Assembly (NCBI GenBank): GCA_965240325.2 | Contig: OZ251226.1 | Location: 1,984,001 to 2,048,000 of the forward strand | Reading direction: 5' to 3' | Length of the DNA stretch: 64,000 nt | Source: Rebecca billardiae RCC1528 | Taxonomy: Eukaryota > Haptophyta | In this document: positions 32,913-42,895 of the stretch, in pieces | How the letters are laid out: the number at the start of each line of letters is the position of its first letter | How positions within the stretch are numbered: position 1 is the first letter of the stretch | Notes under the pieces: generated by a model | What the model saw: only the letters and a program-made list of their open reading frames with translations | What the model was told of the DNA's origin: nothing | The model's database searches: none | Translations under genes and position numbers: made by a program

Positions 32913-34540
32913 AAGCTACTAGCTAGGCAGCGCCTTTTGTCATCGCGCGAAGCCGTGTGGAGCAGTATTCATCAACGGGACGAGATAACTATCAGAAGGG
33001 GGGGGGGGCTTGCTCCTTACAACGTGGATCCTTGCTCGTGATCTCAGAAATAAGGATACGGTCGGCCGCCAGCCTGATCACCCGGAGCCCGTTATAAAGG
33101 GGAATTTAAAAAAGGTTATGAATCGCGCGCGGGAACGCCCTCGGGCTACCCGCGTCAATGATATCTCGTCGCCCGCGAGGGTTCGTGCGAAACGGTGCGA
33201 AGACGTCCTGCTATAATACTTCCCTTCGCGGGCCACCCGGCTTTAAGAGATATTACCCGTGTATGAATCTTAACCTGATGATATCCGCCCCTGAGAAGCG
33301 ACGGTTCATGACTTCAGATGCCGGCATAATACTTTACTTCAAGCGACATAAAAGCCGACCCAACCTCTCAGTCTCTTTTCTATGGTTGGCGAGCTGTTTC
33401 AGGCCCTTACAATTCAGCCATCTTACTTTGACGGAATGTTCTAACACACGGCTGGTGTTATGTGCTATTCCACCCTGCATTCCCCTAAGTGTTACTATCG
33501 TTAAAATTAAGGGGCAGTACAAACGCAATCATTGCGGCAGCGATATCCACTCATACGCTAGGCAAGGCCACCTACAAAAACCCCAAAATCCTGCGCGCAT
33601 CCTCTTTTTGATTTTGCGGAGCACGTGCGCCGCCCCCCCCCCGGCTTTCGCTCACGCTCAGACCTTTCGGGGGGGGGGGGCGTGCGCCATAAACTAATAC
33701 TCATCAACTAAATAATATATATATATGTCTAGCCGTCCTCGAAGCGCCTGCGCCATCCAGATGCAGCGAGGAGGCGAGGCACACGCCGGGCAGGGCGGAG
33801 CCACGCTGCGAGATACCAGACTCTATACATTGAATAAGGGATTTTTGTTCCTCGGAAACAAAGTGCGAGCGGCAGCCGCTCAGGCCGAGCGCGCAGCTTG
33901 GAAGACGCAGCTCGAGAGCCGCCAAGCCGCACGAGAGCGAGGCACGAGGCACCATCGTGCAGAGGCGGGCGCCCTGAAAGATGCGGGCCCAGAACAGCTG
34001 CAGCCATCAGGACAGTGGGCGCTTCCGAAACGAAGGGCGTCGTCCGCTGCGTGAGCGAGAGAGACACAGGGCCGCGTCGGTCGGCTCGGCGCCAGATGAA
34101 AGAATCCAGGCCACCAATTGGCTGTCCAGAGCCACCATGCCAACCCGCTCAAAGCTCAGGAGCAGCACAACGACTTAGCTAGTTCTGGGCCGTTGTGCGC
34201 GCGCACAGAGCAGGCTCGAAAAACCCTCGTGGCACGAGAAGAGGGTGGCCAAGATGGCAGCCGGACTTGCGCTCGGCCGCCTGCCTCGGGCCGATTGGCA
34301 GGCAGGTGTTGATACCATACGGCGCATTGCGCTCCCACCGTCCTCTTAGACAATCAGTTATTGTGCCAATAACCCGCCCACATATAACCGCGCGCTCACC
34401 AATCGGCACGGTCCGCGCGGCTCGGACGCGGTGCGGACCAGCGGACCGGACTGAGGATGTCGTCAACGACAAAGCCGGACGAGCCAAGCTACAAACTGTA
34501 GTATAACGCCGAACGTCCGTGACGATCACGAGACCTCGTT
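32913..34540. other. Gene-poor spacer with dispersed repeat
   Basis: Contains a G10 run (33000), the second copy of the 46-bp repeat and an imperfect inverted repeat built on C10/G11 runs (33630-33685). Between 33200 and 33560 lies a stretch of clearly lower GC. A 109-codon frame at 33725-34054 has no recognisable domain and is not called. No tRNA or rRNA is seen. Confidence 0.45.
33062..33107 (+). repeat. Dispersed 46-bp repeat, copy 2
   Basis: Identical to 20791-20836 over 46 bases and followed by an A-rich run. The flanks differ from those of copy 1. Confidence 0.75.
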
Positions 34541-36314
34541 CTACATCAGATCGGTCTGCTTGTCCAGCTGCTCGCCCGTCAGCCACGCGGTGTGGAACCC
34601 AAACGGCACGCGCCGGGGCAGCTGCACCACAGCTGCGAGGCTCAGGTCCCGCGCGGCGTACAGCCGGAACTGCGACGTGTTGCGGGCCTCGTCAAACACG
34701 ATCAGACCGAGATGCCCGCGGTCCTCATCGGCGCCGCGGGTCGGTGAGCCCAGCGGGTCGGCACGGCCTGGTGGCACGTACGACGCTTCGCCGCCGAGCA
34801 TCCCGGCGCCCAGTGGCGCGCGGGCGACTGCCGCGCGCTCGACCAGGTCGTACTTGACCAGCGCATCGAAGCCAACGCGGCCGCTCCGGTCGAAGCTCGC
34901 CACGTACGCGTACCGGTTGGGCGCGCCGGCGAACGCATCGTTGATGCGCGGGAACTCGAAGGGCTGCGCCCAGCTGTGGCGCTGCAGCTGCGCCGTGGCG
35001 GCGTCGGCGTCCAGGACGACGGTCACCATCGAGCACGTCGTCTCCGAGCCCGAGCCGTCGAGGAAGCCCGGGTCGAACACGTCGTACCAGCAGCCGTGGA
35101 CGAGCACGCGCCGCCCCCCCTCCTCCTCCCACGCGTTGGCCACGTGGAAGATGTGCCCGGCCGCGTCCAGCGAGCACCAGACAGCCGGGGATGCGGCAGC
35201 ACTGCCGGCGGGCTCGCCGGCCTCGAGCGCCGCGCGCGGCACGAGGCCGAAGCGCGCGTGCGCGCCGCGCTCCCAGTAGATGCTCCTGCCGCGCTGCACG
35301 ATCCCCTGCGGGTGCGCGCGCAGCGAGCCGTCCAGCAGGATCACCCAGGACGCCGAGATCGCCATCTCGTGCATGAAGGGCATGCCGATGCCTTCGGACG
35401 CCGACGGGAGCGGCACTGGCAGCGGCGCGGAGAGGCGGCCGTCCGCGCTGATCTGGCGCACGGTGACGGGCCTCGTCTCGGGCGCGTCCGGCCCCGCCCA
35501 CGCGCACACGAACACGAGCGCGCCCGTCCGCGGGTCGAGCTTGGGGTGCGCGGTCATGCAGTGTGCGAGCCGGCCGCCCAGAGAGTCAAAGCCCGCGCTC
35601 GAGATCTCCCCGCGCTCGCGGCCGATGCGCACGCGCAGCGGCAGGTTGGGCTCGACGAGGGCCCACACGCGGTCGCGGAAGAAGATCACATTCGTGTTCG
35701 CCACCGACGAGCGCTCGAAGGGCAGCTCGGGCACGGCGCCGACCCTCTGCCAGAACAGCTCGAGGAGCAGCTTGAGCAGCCCAACGGCGCCGCTCTGCAT
35801 GTCGCCGATCTTGGAGTAGAGCGCACGGCCGGCGCGGCGCTCGGCGGCGAGGCGCGGCGTGCGCACGAACGCGTTGCAGTAGTGCGCCACGCCACCGCGC
35901 ACGCGCACCGTGTGCAGGTGGCCGTCGCCGTCAAACCTGGGCCGCGCGGCGTGGCGCGGGTGATGAGGCGTCGCGTGAGAGGTGAGCGTGGGAGCCGCGA
36001 GGTGTGTGCGGCCATCGAACGCACCAGTGGTACTTGCCCCGGGGCGGCAGAGCCGGGTTGGGCCCCTGCCTGATGAACACACCGTCGATGTCGGCCGGGA
36101 TGGCGCCCTCGATCACGGGCAGGTCCGAATCACACCGCTCGTCATGCACGGGCGCAAAGTTACCGTGCAGGTAGGGGTTGTTCGCCGTGTGATTGTGCGT
36201 GCCGTCGAGCGCGTTGAGTATGGCGGTCAGCGGCGAGTACTTGGGCGACGTCAGCGCGATGGCAACCATGCCCACCACAGCACCTGTCCGCCACGGCAGC
36301 GCGGCCACACCCAT
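34541..36314 (-). CDS. Carotenoid cleavage dioxygenase
   Basis: Two exons, 36025-36314 and 34541-35936 (minus strand), give 561 residues. The 88-nt intron starts GTGCGTT and ends CCCAG and splits a Trp codon, giving KYHWFDGDGHLHTV, the family's 'HWFDGDG(M/H)' motif. The four iron-binding histidines have their expected contexts: TAHPKLDP (~225), FMHEMAIS (~284), IFHVANAWEE (~359) and PFGFHTAWL (~545). GVFIRQGPNP near residue 85 matches the conserved N-terminal 'RNGPNP'-type strand. The enzyme should use Fe(II) and O2 to cut a double bond in a carotenoid or apocarotenoid. The subfamily (CCD1, CCD4 or RPE65-like) cannot be decided by eye. A hydrophobic stretch at residues 8-25 may be a targeting signal or membrane patch. 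The start is the first ATG after an upstream stop. It is divergent from the TMEM16-SLC44 gene. Confidence 0.93.
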
Positions 36315-36650
36315 GGCGGTCGGCACCGCGGCAGGGCTCTGGATCCCTCACCACACTTCTTTCATCACACACCCATGGCTCTCTTGTCTTCCCGCCGCCG
36401 TCCAAAATCCTCTGCAGCACGACTGCACGAGGCTGCGCGGATTTCGTGATGCATGATTTCGTCGCGCGCACGCGCGGGCGCGGCGCCCGCGCGGGCAACG
36501 GTCTCGGGCTCGCCGGCGGCCGGCCGCGGAAAAAAAAAGAATCGCGACGAATATCCGATCGAGACGTCTTCGGAGGTCGGACGGGCTCCGACGTCGAAAC
36601 CCGTCACGCACGCCCGTCCAGCAGCTTGCCCGTCCAGAGTCACCGCACTC
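36315..36650. promoter_or_regulatory. Divergent promoter between CCD and fusion genes
   Basis: About 336 bp between the chosen start codons. The frame of the right-hand gene is open back to an ATG at 36453, so part of this could be coding. It contains an A9 run at 36530-36538. No TATA or CCAAT box is clear. Confidence 0.35.
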
Positions 36651-39600
36651 ATGTCCTCCAGCTCCCTCGACGGCGACGATCGCATCTCCGCGCATCCCAG
36701 CTCTACGCTCGAGCCCCGCCAAGACACCACCAACCGCGTCAATGCTTCCGCACACCGCGACAACGCGCCCACCGCCGATGGCGAGGCCAACAGCCACATC
36801 ACGGAGCGCGCCGCCGCGGCGGGCGGCCCGGAAGACGAACGCCACGTGCGCTTCGACGTTGCGCTCGTGTTCGCGCGCGCACACTCAAGCTCTTTCGAGG
36901 GCCACGCACCCAACGCGCCCTCGCGCGACGTGCTCGTCCGCCGGCTGCGCGCCATCGGCCTGGGCGTGCGCGAGCTGGCAGCCATCGATGCGCTGAACGA
37001 GCACAAGCACCTGTTGCTGATCGGCGCGACTGGCGCGTGGCTCGAGCTCGCGGCCGAGCGCGCAAGGCTGCGCCTCCGCCTCCGCGCGGAGTACGGCGGC
37101 GGCTACGCCGCCTTCACGCGCGAGCGCGCGCACATGTTCGTCCCGGCGCGCGCTGACGGCGGCGCGGCGTCCGCGCTGCTGCACTCTGCGCAGCGCGCCG
37201 CGCTTGTCGAGCGAGCCCTCGGCGCGCCGAGGCACGAGGAGGGCGCGGAGGTCGACCTGGCGGCGCTGCGGCGCGGCGGTGGCTTTGAGCGCCAGATGCG
37301 CCTCCACGACCCGCGCGAGCGCCGCGGCCTCGAGGCGCGCGTCGGAGAGGGCTCGCTGATCGGCGCAGATGCGCTGCCCGCGCGCCGCCTGCGTTCGTAC
37401 TTGGGCGCGGAGCAGAGCGAATATTTGGCGCTGCAGCACCGGATGTCCCGCGCGCTCTGGCTGCCGGCGAGCGTGGGCGTCCTGCTCGCCGCGCTCGAGG
37501 CGGGCGTGAGCGCCTCCGGCGCGGGCGTGCTCACCCCTCTGTACTCGCTGCTGCTGCTTCTCTGGGCCTCTGCGTTTGTCGAAGGCTGGCGGCGGCGCGA
37601 GGCGGCGCTCGCGGCGGAGGCGGAGGCGGCGGAGGGCGCGGAGGCCGAGCGCGGCGGCGGCACGCGCGCCGAGTTCGTCGGCGAGCTGCGCCGCGGGCTC
37701 ATCGCCCCAGCCACGCCCACCGCGCCCGGCGGCGGCGCGGTGGCGGACGGCGGCGCGCTGGCCTTTGCGCCCGTCGCCCTCTCGGAGCTGCCCAGCGGCA
37801 TGCTCGCGCCCGTCGTCGAGGTGGCGCCGGCGGGCGAGGCGTGGCGGCGCGCGGCAGGCTCCGCCGCGTTGGTCACGCTCGCGCTCGGCGCGACGTGCAC
37901 GTGCGCCCTCGCGCTGCTCGCGCTCCGCGTCGCGCTCACGCGCGCGGCGGGCGCAGCTGGCATGCTCGGCGGCGCCGCGCTCAACTCCGCTTACGTCGAG
38001 CTGGTCGAGCGACTGTTCGCGCGGGGCGCCGAGCGGCTGACGGCGTGGGAGAACCACCGGACGCACGCGACGCACCGCGCACACCTCATCGCGAAGCTCG
38101 TCGCCTTCTCCGCCGTGCACCGCTTCTTCGCCCTCTTCTACGTCGCGTTTGCGCGCGGCCGCGGCGCGCTGCTGCCTGGCTCGGGCGCGGACGCGGACGC
38201 GTGCGTGCATTGGAGCGCCGCGGGCGCGGCGGAGGGCGGGTGCATGGACGAGCTGCGCATGCAGGTGCTCGTGCTCACACTCGGCCGCTCGCTCGCCGCG
38301 CTTGCCATCGAGCGAGCCGCGCCACTCTGGGAGCGCCGCCGCGCGTGCGAGCGCGACGCGGCCGACGCGGCCCGGCGCGCGGGGCTCGAGCGGCGCGCAG
38401 CGTGCGAGCTCCGCCTGCGTGCGTCCGAGCCGGTCGACGGCGCGATGAACGCGCTCGCGTGCGACTTTGCGACGGTCGCGCTGTTCGCGACGGCGTTCCC
38501 GCTCGCGCCCGTCCTCGTCCTCGTGAACAACTTCAACTCGATGCGCGGCGCGATGCTCCGCTCGCTGCGGCTGCGCGCGCGCCCGTCCGCCGCCGCCGCG
38601 GACGAGGCCGCCGCGCGCGCCGGCGCAAGCACCTGGAGCCATGTCTTGAGCTCCATCAGCTACCTCGCGGTGGTGACGAACTTTGCGATCCTCGCGTTCA
38701 CCTCGCGGCACCTCGACGCCGTGGTCGCGCTGAGCGACAGCGCCAAGCTCATCCTGCTCATCGTGATCGAGCACGCCGTGCTGCTGGCGAAGGCGGCGGT
38801 GGCGCACGCGCTCCCCAGGCTGCGGCCGGCGCTCGCGGCCGCGATTGCCAAGCGGCAGTGGCTGGCGCGCGCGTGGGCGGAGGACGAGCGGCCGGCGTAC
38901 GCGAGCGTGTCGGGCTGGGTGGAGGAGGACGCGGCGCTGCGCGCCGAGGGCATCGACCTCGACCTCGGCGCGGACGCAGACGGCTCGGACGGCTCGCAGG
39001 CCGACTCTGCGGAGGCGGAGGATGAGGGGCGCGCCGCGGCCGGTGGGTCGTGCGGCGGCGGCGGCGGCGCCGCCGCGGCCTCGCTGCACGCGGAGCTGCT
39101 CGCGCCGCCGGACGCGCCGCCCGACGACGAGGAGCACCGCGAGGGCTGGACGCCGTTCAACGCCCTCGTCGCGCGCCGCGCGCCGCGGCAGTGCACGGAC
39201 GTGCTCTGCGTGCTGCTGCTTCTGCTCACGTTCGGAGCCCTGGTGACGCTCACGACGGTCGGGCATGTCGTCGGCCCACTGAGCGCGCTGAGCGCGGGGC
39301 GGGACACGCGCTTCGACCTGTGCGGCCACGCGCTGCCCGCGGCGCGGCTGGACGCGCGGCTGCTCGCGCGAGACGCGAGCACCCCGCCCGCCGCCCCCGT
39401 CGCCTCGGCGGGCGCCGACCGCACGGCCACGCCGCAGCTTTTCCTCGCAGACCCGGCGCGTCACGTGGGCGTGTGCGTGCGAGCGTGCCCGAGTCCCGCG
39501 CGCGCCGCGGACGGCTTCGAGCCGTCCGCGCTGGTGTGCACGCCCGAGTGCGAGGGTCTGGAGGGCGAGGCGCGCGCCGGTGCCCTCGGCACGTGCTGCT

Positions 39601-41987
39601 TCCCCGCCTACGCCTCGACCGCCGTCAACGGCTACTGCCGGCCGGACGACGGCGTGCGCGCCACCGACCTCGCGGCCGCGTGGGCGCGCGCGCCGCTGCC
39701 GGCTGGCGCCCGCCGCTCCTGGCCGTCGGACGTGGAGCTGGAGAGCGTGCGCGAGCTGACGGCGTCGGCGGGCAAGGGCGTGGGCGACGCGTTCGCCGAC
39801 CTCGCGCGCACCTGGCGGCTGCTCGTCGGCTGCGGCGTCGGCGCCTTTGTCCTCGGCGCCGCGCTGGCCGCGCGATTTGAGCGCGCGCCAGTGAGCACGG
39901 TCATCGCCGCGCTTGTGCTGGCCATTGTGGGCGGCGCGGTGGTGACGGGCGCGCTGTGGGCGGCGGGCGAGCGCGAGATGCGCGAGCACTACGCCGAGCC
40001 GGACTCGCCCGCGTACCGCAACGCGCACTCCGTCGCGGTCTTCGGCTACATGGCCTGCGTCGCGACGGCGGTGGGCACCTTCGCTTCCTTCTTCGCCTCG
40101 TCGACCGTGGTCGTGCGGATTGGGCACGCGACCGCCGAGGTGCGCGAGGCGCTGGGCGCGGTGCCCGCGCTGCACGCGCTGCCCGCGCTCGGCGCGCTGG
40201 GCACGCTGTGCGTGCTGCTCTGGTGGTTCTTCACCGCCGCGCACCTCGCCGCGTCCGGCGAGCTCCACCTCGCCGCCGGCACTGGATTCCCCCTGCCCAC
40301 GTTTGATTCCGCGCTGATGCGGCTGCTCGCTGCGCACGCGCTCGCCGGCCTCCTGCTGCTCTCGCTCGTGCAGCACGTGCTGCGCATGGCGGCGGCGGCG
40401 GTCGCGGCGTCGTGGTACTTCCGGCGCAGCCTTCCCACCGCCGCGCCCGCAGCCGGCGGCGCCAAGCGCGGCGCGGCCGGCGAGGCGGCCGACGGCTCTG
40501 CCGAGCGCGACGACGACGAAGACAGCGCGCTGGCGCTGCCTCCGGAGCCGACCGCACGCGCGGCGCTCTGGTTCGTTTGCCGGTACCACCTCGGCTCGGC
40601 GGTGTACGGCGCGCTCGTGCTACCGCTCACGCGGCCGATTCGCGCCGTCGCGTGGCTCTTCCGACCGTGCCGCCTCGGCGCGACCCCCAGCGCCGAGCGC
40701 GGCGAGCCGGACCCGCTGAGCGCGTGCTGCGGCACGTCCGGCGCTGCCGACGCTCTGTTTGCACTCAGCGCGGACGCGTACGCCGTGGTCGTCGCCGCCG
40801 ACCTGCCGCTGCTCACGTCGGCGCTGGCGACGTGGCGGCACCAGCTGCGCCAGCCGAACACGTGCGCCGCGCACACGCAGCAGGCTGCAGACGTGTGCTT
40901 CTTCGCTCTCAAGCTCGCCGGCGGCGCGATCGCGTCAGCCGTCGCGGCTGCGGTCCTGACCAGCGCCACTGTGGGCATGGGCCAGCAGCTGGGCGCGTCC
41001 CTGCTCTGGCCGATCGCCATCGCCTTCGTGCTCGGGTGCGCGCAGCCCGCCGCATCGCCCCTCCACCCCGCCCAAGCACGCACGCAAGCCCCGCTTCGGT
41101 GCGCCTGCACTCACCGCGGCCGCGCCCACACCGCGCGCCTCCGCCCTCCGTCCATCCGCCACCCTCGGCCCGAGCGCAGATACCTGGCCGTCTCCCAGTT
41201 TGTGCTCGTGCACGAGGCGGTGCTGTCGGCGCTGACGGCGTGCTACATGCTCGACGTGCTGCACAACTCGGCGCACGCGCTGCACGCCTCGGCCAACATG
41301 CGTCACATCTTCACGCCCGGACGGCGCCCGGGCTGGATGGCACCGGCACCGGCGCGCGGCGGTCTGCAGGGCAGGCCCGCGGCCGCGGGCTGGCCCCTGG
41401 CCGGCCGGTCCGCCAAGCCTGGGGCCCCGCCCGAGGCCGGTCTCGCAGAGTCGGCAGCCGCGACTACTCTCGAGCGCGACGCCTCCGCCGCTGGCGCCAG
41501 CTCCCTCGCCTCCGCAGCGTCGGCCGTGTCCGCAGGCTACCCGCGCGAGCCCACGCCACCGTCGCCGCCGCCCTCGCTCGAGCCGCCCGCGGCCTCCCTC
41601 TTGAAGGGGCGGCTCTTCTCGGCAGAGCCCGAGCGGCGGCCCGAGCCGGAGGAGCCTGCCCATGCCGCGGGCGCAGCACGCCCTGCCGAGCCACCCTTCG
41701 CCCCGCCCCAGGAGTACCCCGCCGCCTCCCTCGCGCACCACGCCGGGCCGTACGGTCAGCAGGCCTCCTCTGGCGCTGAGCAGCACGCTGGCAGCGAACC
41801 GGCCGCAGCCGCAAGCCTCCGAGGAGCGGAGTTTTACCCGCCACCGCAGTCTCGACGACACCACGCGCAACGACAGCAGCCACCGCGCTTGTCGCCCGCG
41901 CGGGGTGACGACTGGCAGGGCGACCAGGGCGTGCCTTCTCCGCCTGCTGTCGTCGCAGAGTCCTCCACGTCTTCGTTCTATCTCTGA
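36651..41987 (+). CDS. Fusion of TMEM16/anoctamin with SLC44 choline-transporter-like protein
   Basis: Product of ~1,730 residues. Exon 1 runs to 41035. A 144-nt intron (41036-41179, GTGCGCG...GCGCAG) splits a Gly codon, giving FVLG-YLAVSQF. Residues ~1-260 are cytoplasmic. The anoctamin core spans ~265-735: LTPLYSLLLLLWASAFVEGW, LTAWENHRTHATH, LIAKLVAFSAVHRFFALFYV, FATAFPLAPVLVLVNNFNSM, ISYLAVVTNFAILAFTSRHL and LIVIEHAVLLAK all have direct anoctamin counterparts. An acidic linker (~740-830) follows. The Choline_transpo-like part (~834-1505) opens with RQCTDVLCVLLLLLTFGALV, has a Cys-rich outer loop (CVRACPSP) and then further membrane spans. The tail is Pro/Ser-rich. TMEM16 proteins are Ca2+-dependent scramblases or channels; SLC44 proteins carry choline-type substrates. 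FTSRHL has Arg where FTSDF is common, so Ca2+ control may differ (inference). ATG 36453 is an alternative start. Confidence 0.88.
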   Translation: MSSSSLDGDDRISAHPSSTLEPRQDTTNRVNASAHRDNAPTADGEANSHITERAAAAGGPEDERHVRFDVALVFARAHSSSFEGHAPNAPSRDVLVRRLRAIGLGVRELAAIDALNEHKHLLLIGATGAWLELAAERARLRLRLRAEYGGGYAAFTRERAHMFVPARADGGAASALLHSAQRAALVERALGAPRHEEGAEVDLAALRRGGGFERQMRLHDPRERRGLEARVGEGSLIGADALPARRLRSYLGAEQSEYLALQHRMSRALWLPASVGVLLAALEAGVSASGAGVLTPLYSLLLLLWASAFVEGWRRREAALAAEAEAAEGAEAERGGGTRAEFVGELRRGLIAPATPTAPGGGAVADGGALAFAPVALSELPSGMLAPVVEVAPAGEAWRRAAGSAALVTLALGATCTCALALLALRVALTRAAGAAGMLGGAALNSAYVELVERLFARGAERLTAWENHRTHATHRAHLIAKLVAFSAVHRFFALFYVAFARGRGALLPGSGADADACVHWSAAGAAEGGCMDELRMQVLVLTLGRSLAALAIERAAPLWERRRACERDAADAARRAGLERRAACELRLRASEPVDGAMNALACDFATVALFATAFPLAPVLVLVNNFNSMRGAMLRSLRLRARPSAAAADEAAARAGASTWSHVLSSISYLAVVTNFAILAFTSRHLDAVVALSDSAKLILLIVIEHAVLLAKAAVAHALPRLRPALAAAIAKRQWLARAWAEDERPAYASVSGWVEEDAALRAEGIDLDLGADADGSDGSQADSAEAEDEGRAAAGGSCGGGGGAAAASLHAELLAPPDAPPDDEEHREGWTPFNALVARRAPRQCTDVLCVLLLLLTFGALVTLTTVGHVVGPLSALSAGRDTRFDLCGHALPAARLDARLLARDASTPPAAPVASAGADRTATPQLFLADPARHVGVCVRACPSPARAADGFEPSALVCTPECEGLEGEARAGALGTCCFPAYASTAVNGYCRPDDGVRATDLAAAWARAPLPAGARRSWPSDVELESVRELTASAGKGVGDAFADLARTWRLLVGCGVGAFVLGAALAARFERAPVSTVIAALVLAIVGGAVVTGALWAAGEREMREHYAEPDSPAYRNAHSVAVFGYMACVATAVGTFASFFASSTVVVRIGHATAEVREALGAVPALHALPALGALGTLCVLLWWFFTAAHLAASGELHLAAGTGFPLPTFDSALMRLLAAHALAGLLLLSLVQHVLRMAAAAVAASWYFRRSLPTAAPAAGGAKRGAAGEAADGSAERDDDEDSALALPPEPTARAALWFVCRYHLGSAVYGALVLPLTRPIRAVAWLFRPCRLGATPSAERGEPDPLSACCGTSGAADALFALSADAYAVVVAADLPLLTSALATWRHQLRQPNTCAAHTQQAADVCFFALKLAGGAIASAVAAAVLTSATVGMGQQLGASLLWPIAIAFVLGCAQPAASPLHPAQARTQAPLRCACTHRGRAHTARLRPPSIRHPRPERRYLAVSQFVLVHEAVLSALTACYMLDVLHNSAHALHASANMRHIFTPGRRPGWMAPAPARGGLQGRPAAAGWPLAGRSAKPGAPPEAGLAESAAATTLERDASAAGASSLASAASAVSAGYPREPTPPSPPPSLEPPAASLLKGRLFSAEPERRPEPEEPAHAAGAARPAEPPFAPPQEYPAASLAHHAGPYGQQASSGAEQHAGSEPAAAASLRGAEFYPPPQSRRHHAQRQQPPRLSPARGDDWQGDQGVPSPPAVVAESSTSSFYL

Positions 41988-42895
41988 CCGTGTACGTCGG
42001 GGTGACAGGCGATGTCGTGATGTGTATCCATATACTAGTGATATAGCGTCGTCAACCGCTGACGTGTAAAGACACCGCGCCACTGTCGTTACTGCTAGCT
42101 ACTGCTCAGATCAGGGACGAGCGCGTTGGCACCGGAAGGCAGCTGCGAAAGACGCCGCGGGCCGCGCGTCACAGCTGAATCACCAGAATGGCGCAGCAGC
42201 TGCGAATCGAGCTCGGCTGGCTCGCCAAGCAGCCGGTGCGCGTGAAACGCCGAGATCGAATCTAACGAGTCGGTAGCTTTGACGAGCCTCCTTAGTGAGC
42301 GGATATACTGTCATACTGCAGCTTTGTCGCCTGGCTGCAGCAGACGAGTCGCGTAGATGAAAGCCAATAAATAAGCCAATCGATGACGGATGAGCTGCAT
42401 GGAATATTGCTGGACGACCGAGGTCGTAGTCATTGATGAATCATATACACGCTAGTAGCTGCTTGTATGCGATGCTTATTGATGGCGGAGATGGTGAGCG
42501 CTCTGTGGTGATTGCTCCGTTGCCAGCGAAATGATCGATGGCGCGGATTAATTTGCATAGCGCATGTGTCCGCCATGATGCTGTAGGCGCAAACAGTCAT
42601 ATAGTACTTATAGCGCGCGCTTCACCAGAGACGTCAGACGACCGGTCGACCGATTGTCTCATCGTCAGCACGAACGACTACGCGTACCTTCGTCTGCTGT
42701 AGTCATACTCCGCAGCGCAGGATAGCTAGAACATCGTCGTCCTGATTATACACAACAGCAGTCGACGGCCACTGCCGAAAGCAGGCGCAGTTCGCCTCAC
42801 AGGAGTTATTTGCAGCCGACGGGCGGGACGGGCCGCCATCTGCGCCATGCGGAAGAGAATAAGCAGCGCAGTGGCAGGGGCCACGCTCGCCACTG
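41988..42895. other. Convergent intergenic spacer, AT-richer
   Basis: Lies between two convergent genes and must hold both 3' UTRs. It contains CCAATAAATAAGCCAATCG near 42365, where AATAAA-like hexamers could serve polyadenylation. No open frame with protein-like sequence, RNA gene or long repeat is seen. Confidence 0.45.

Noticed and set aside
33278-33330. Possible C/D-box snoRNA (TGATGATA ... CTGA)
   Set aside because: The boxes are only ~10 nt apart and no flanking stem is found. Chance occurrence is likely.
33725-34054. 109-codon plus-strand frame after an AT run
   Set aside because: No recognisable domain, composition like random GC-rich frames, and overlapping antisense frames of equal length.
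36885-40589. Antisense frame of 1,234 codons across the TMEM16-SLC44 gene
   Set aside because: Arg/Ala/His-rich shadow. The sense frame has clear anoctamin and SLC44 membrane segments.
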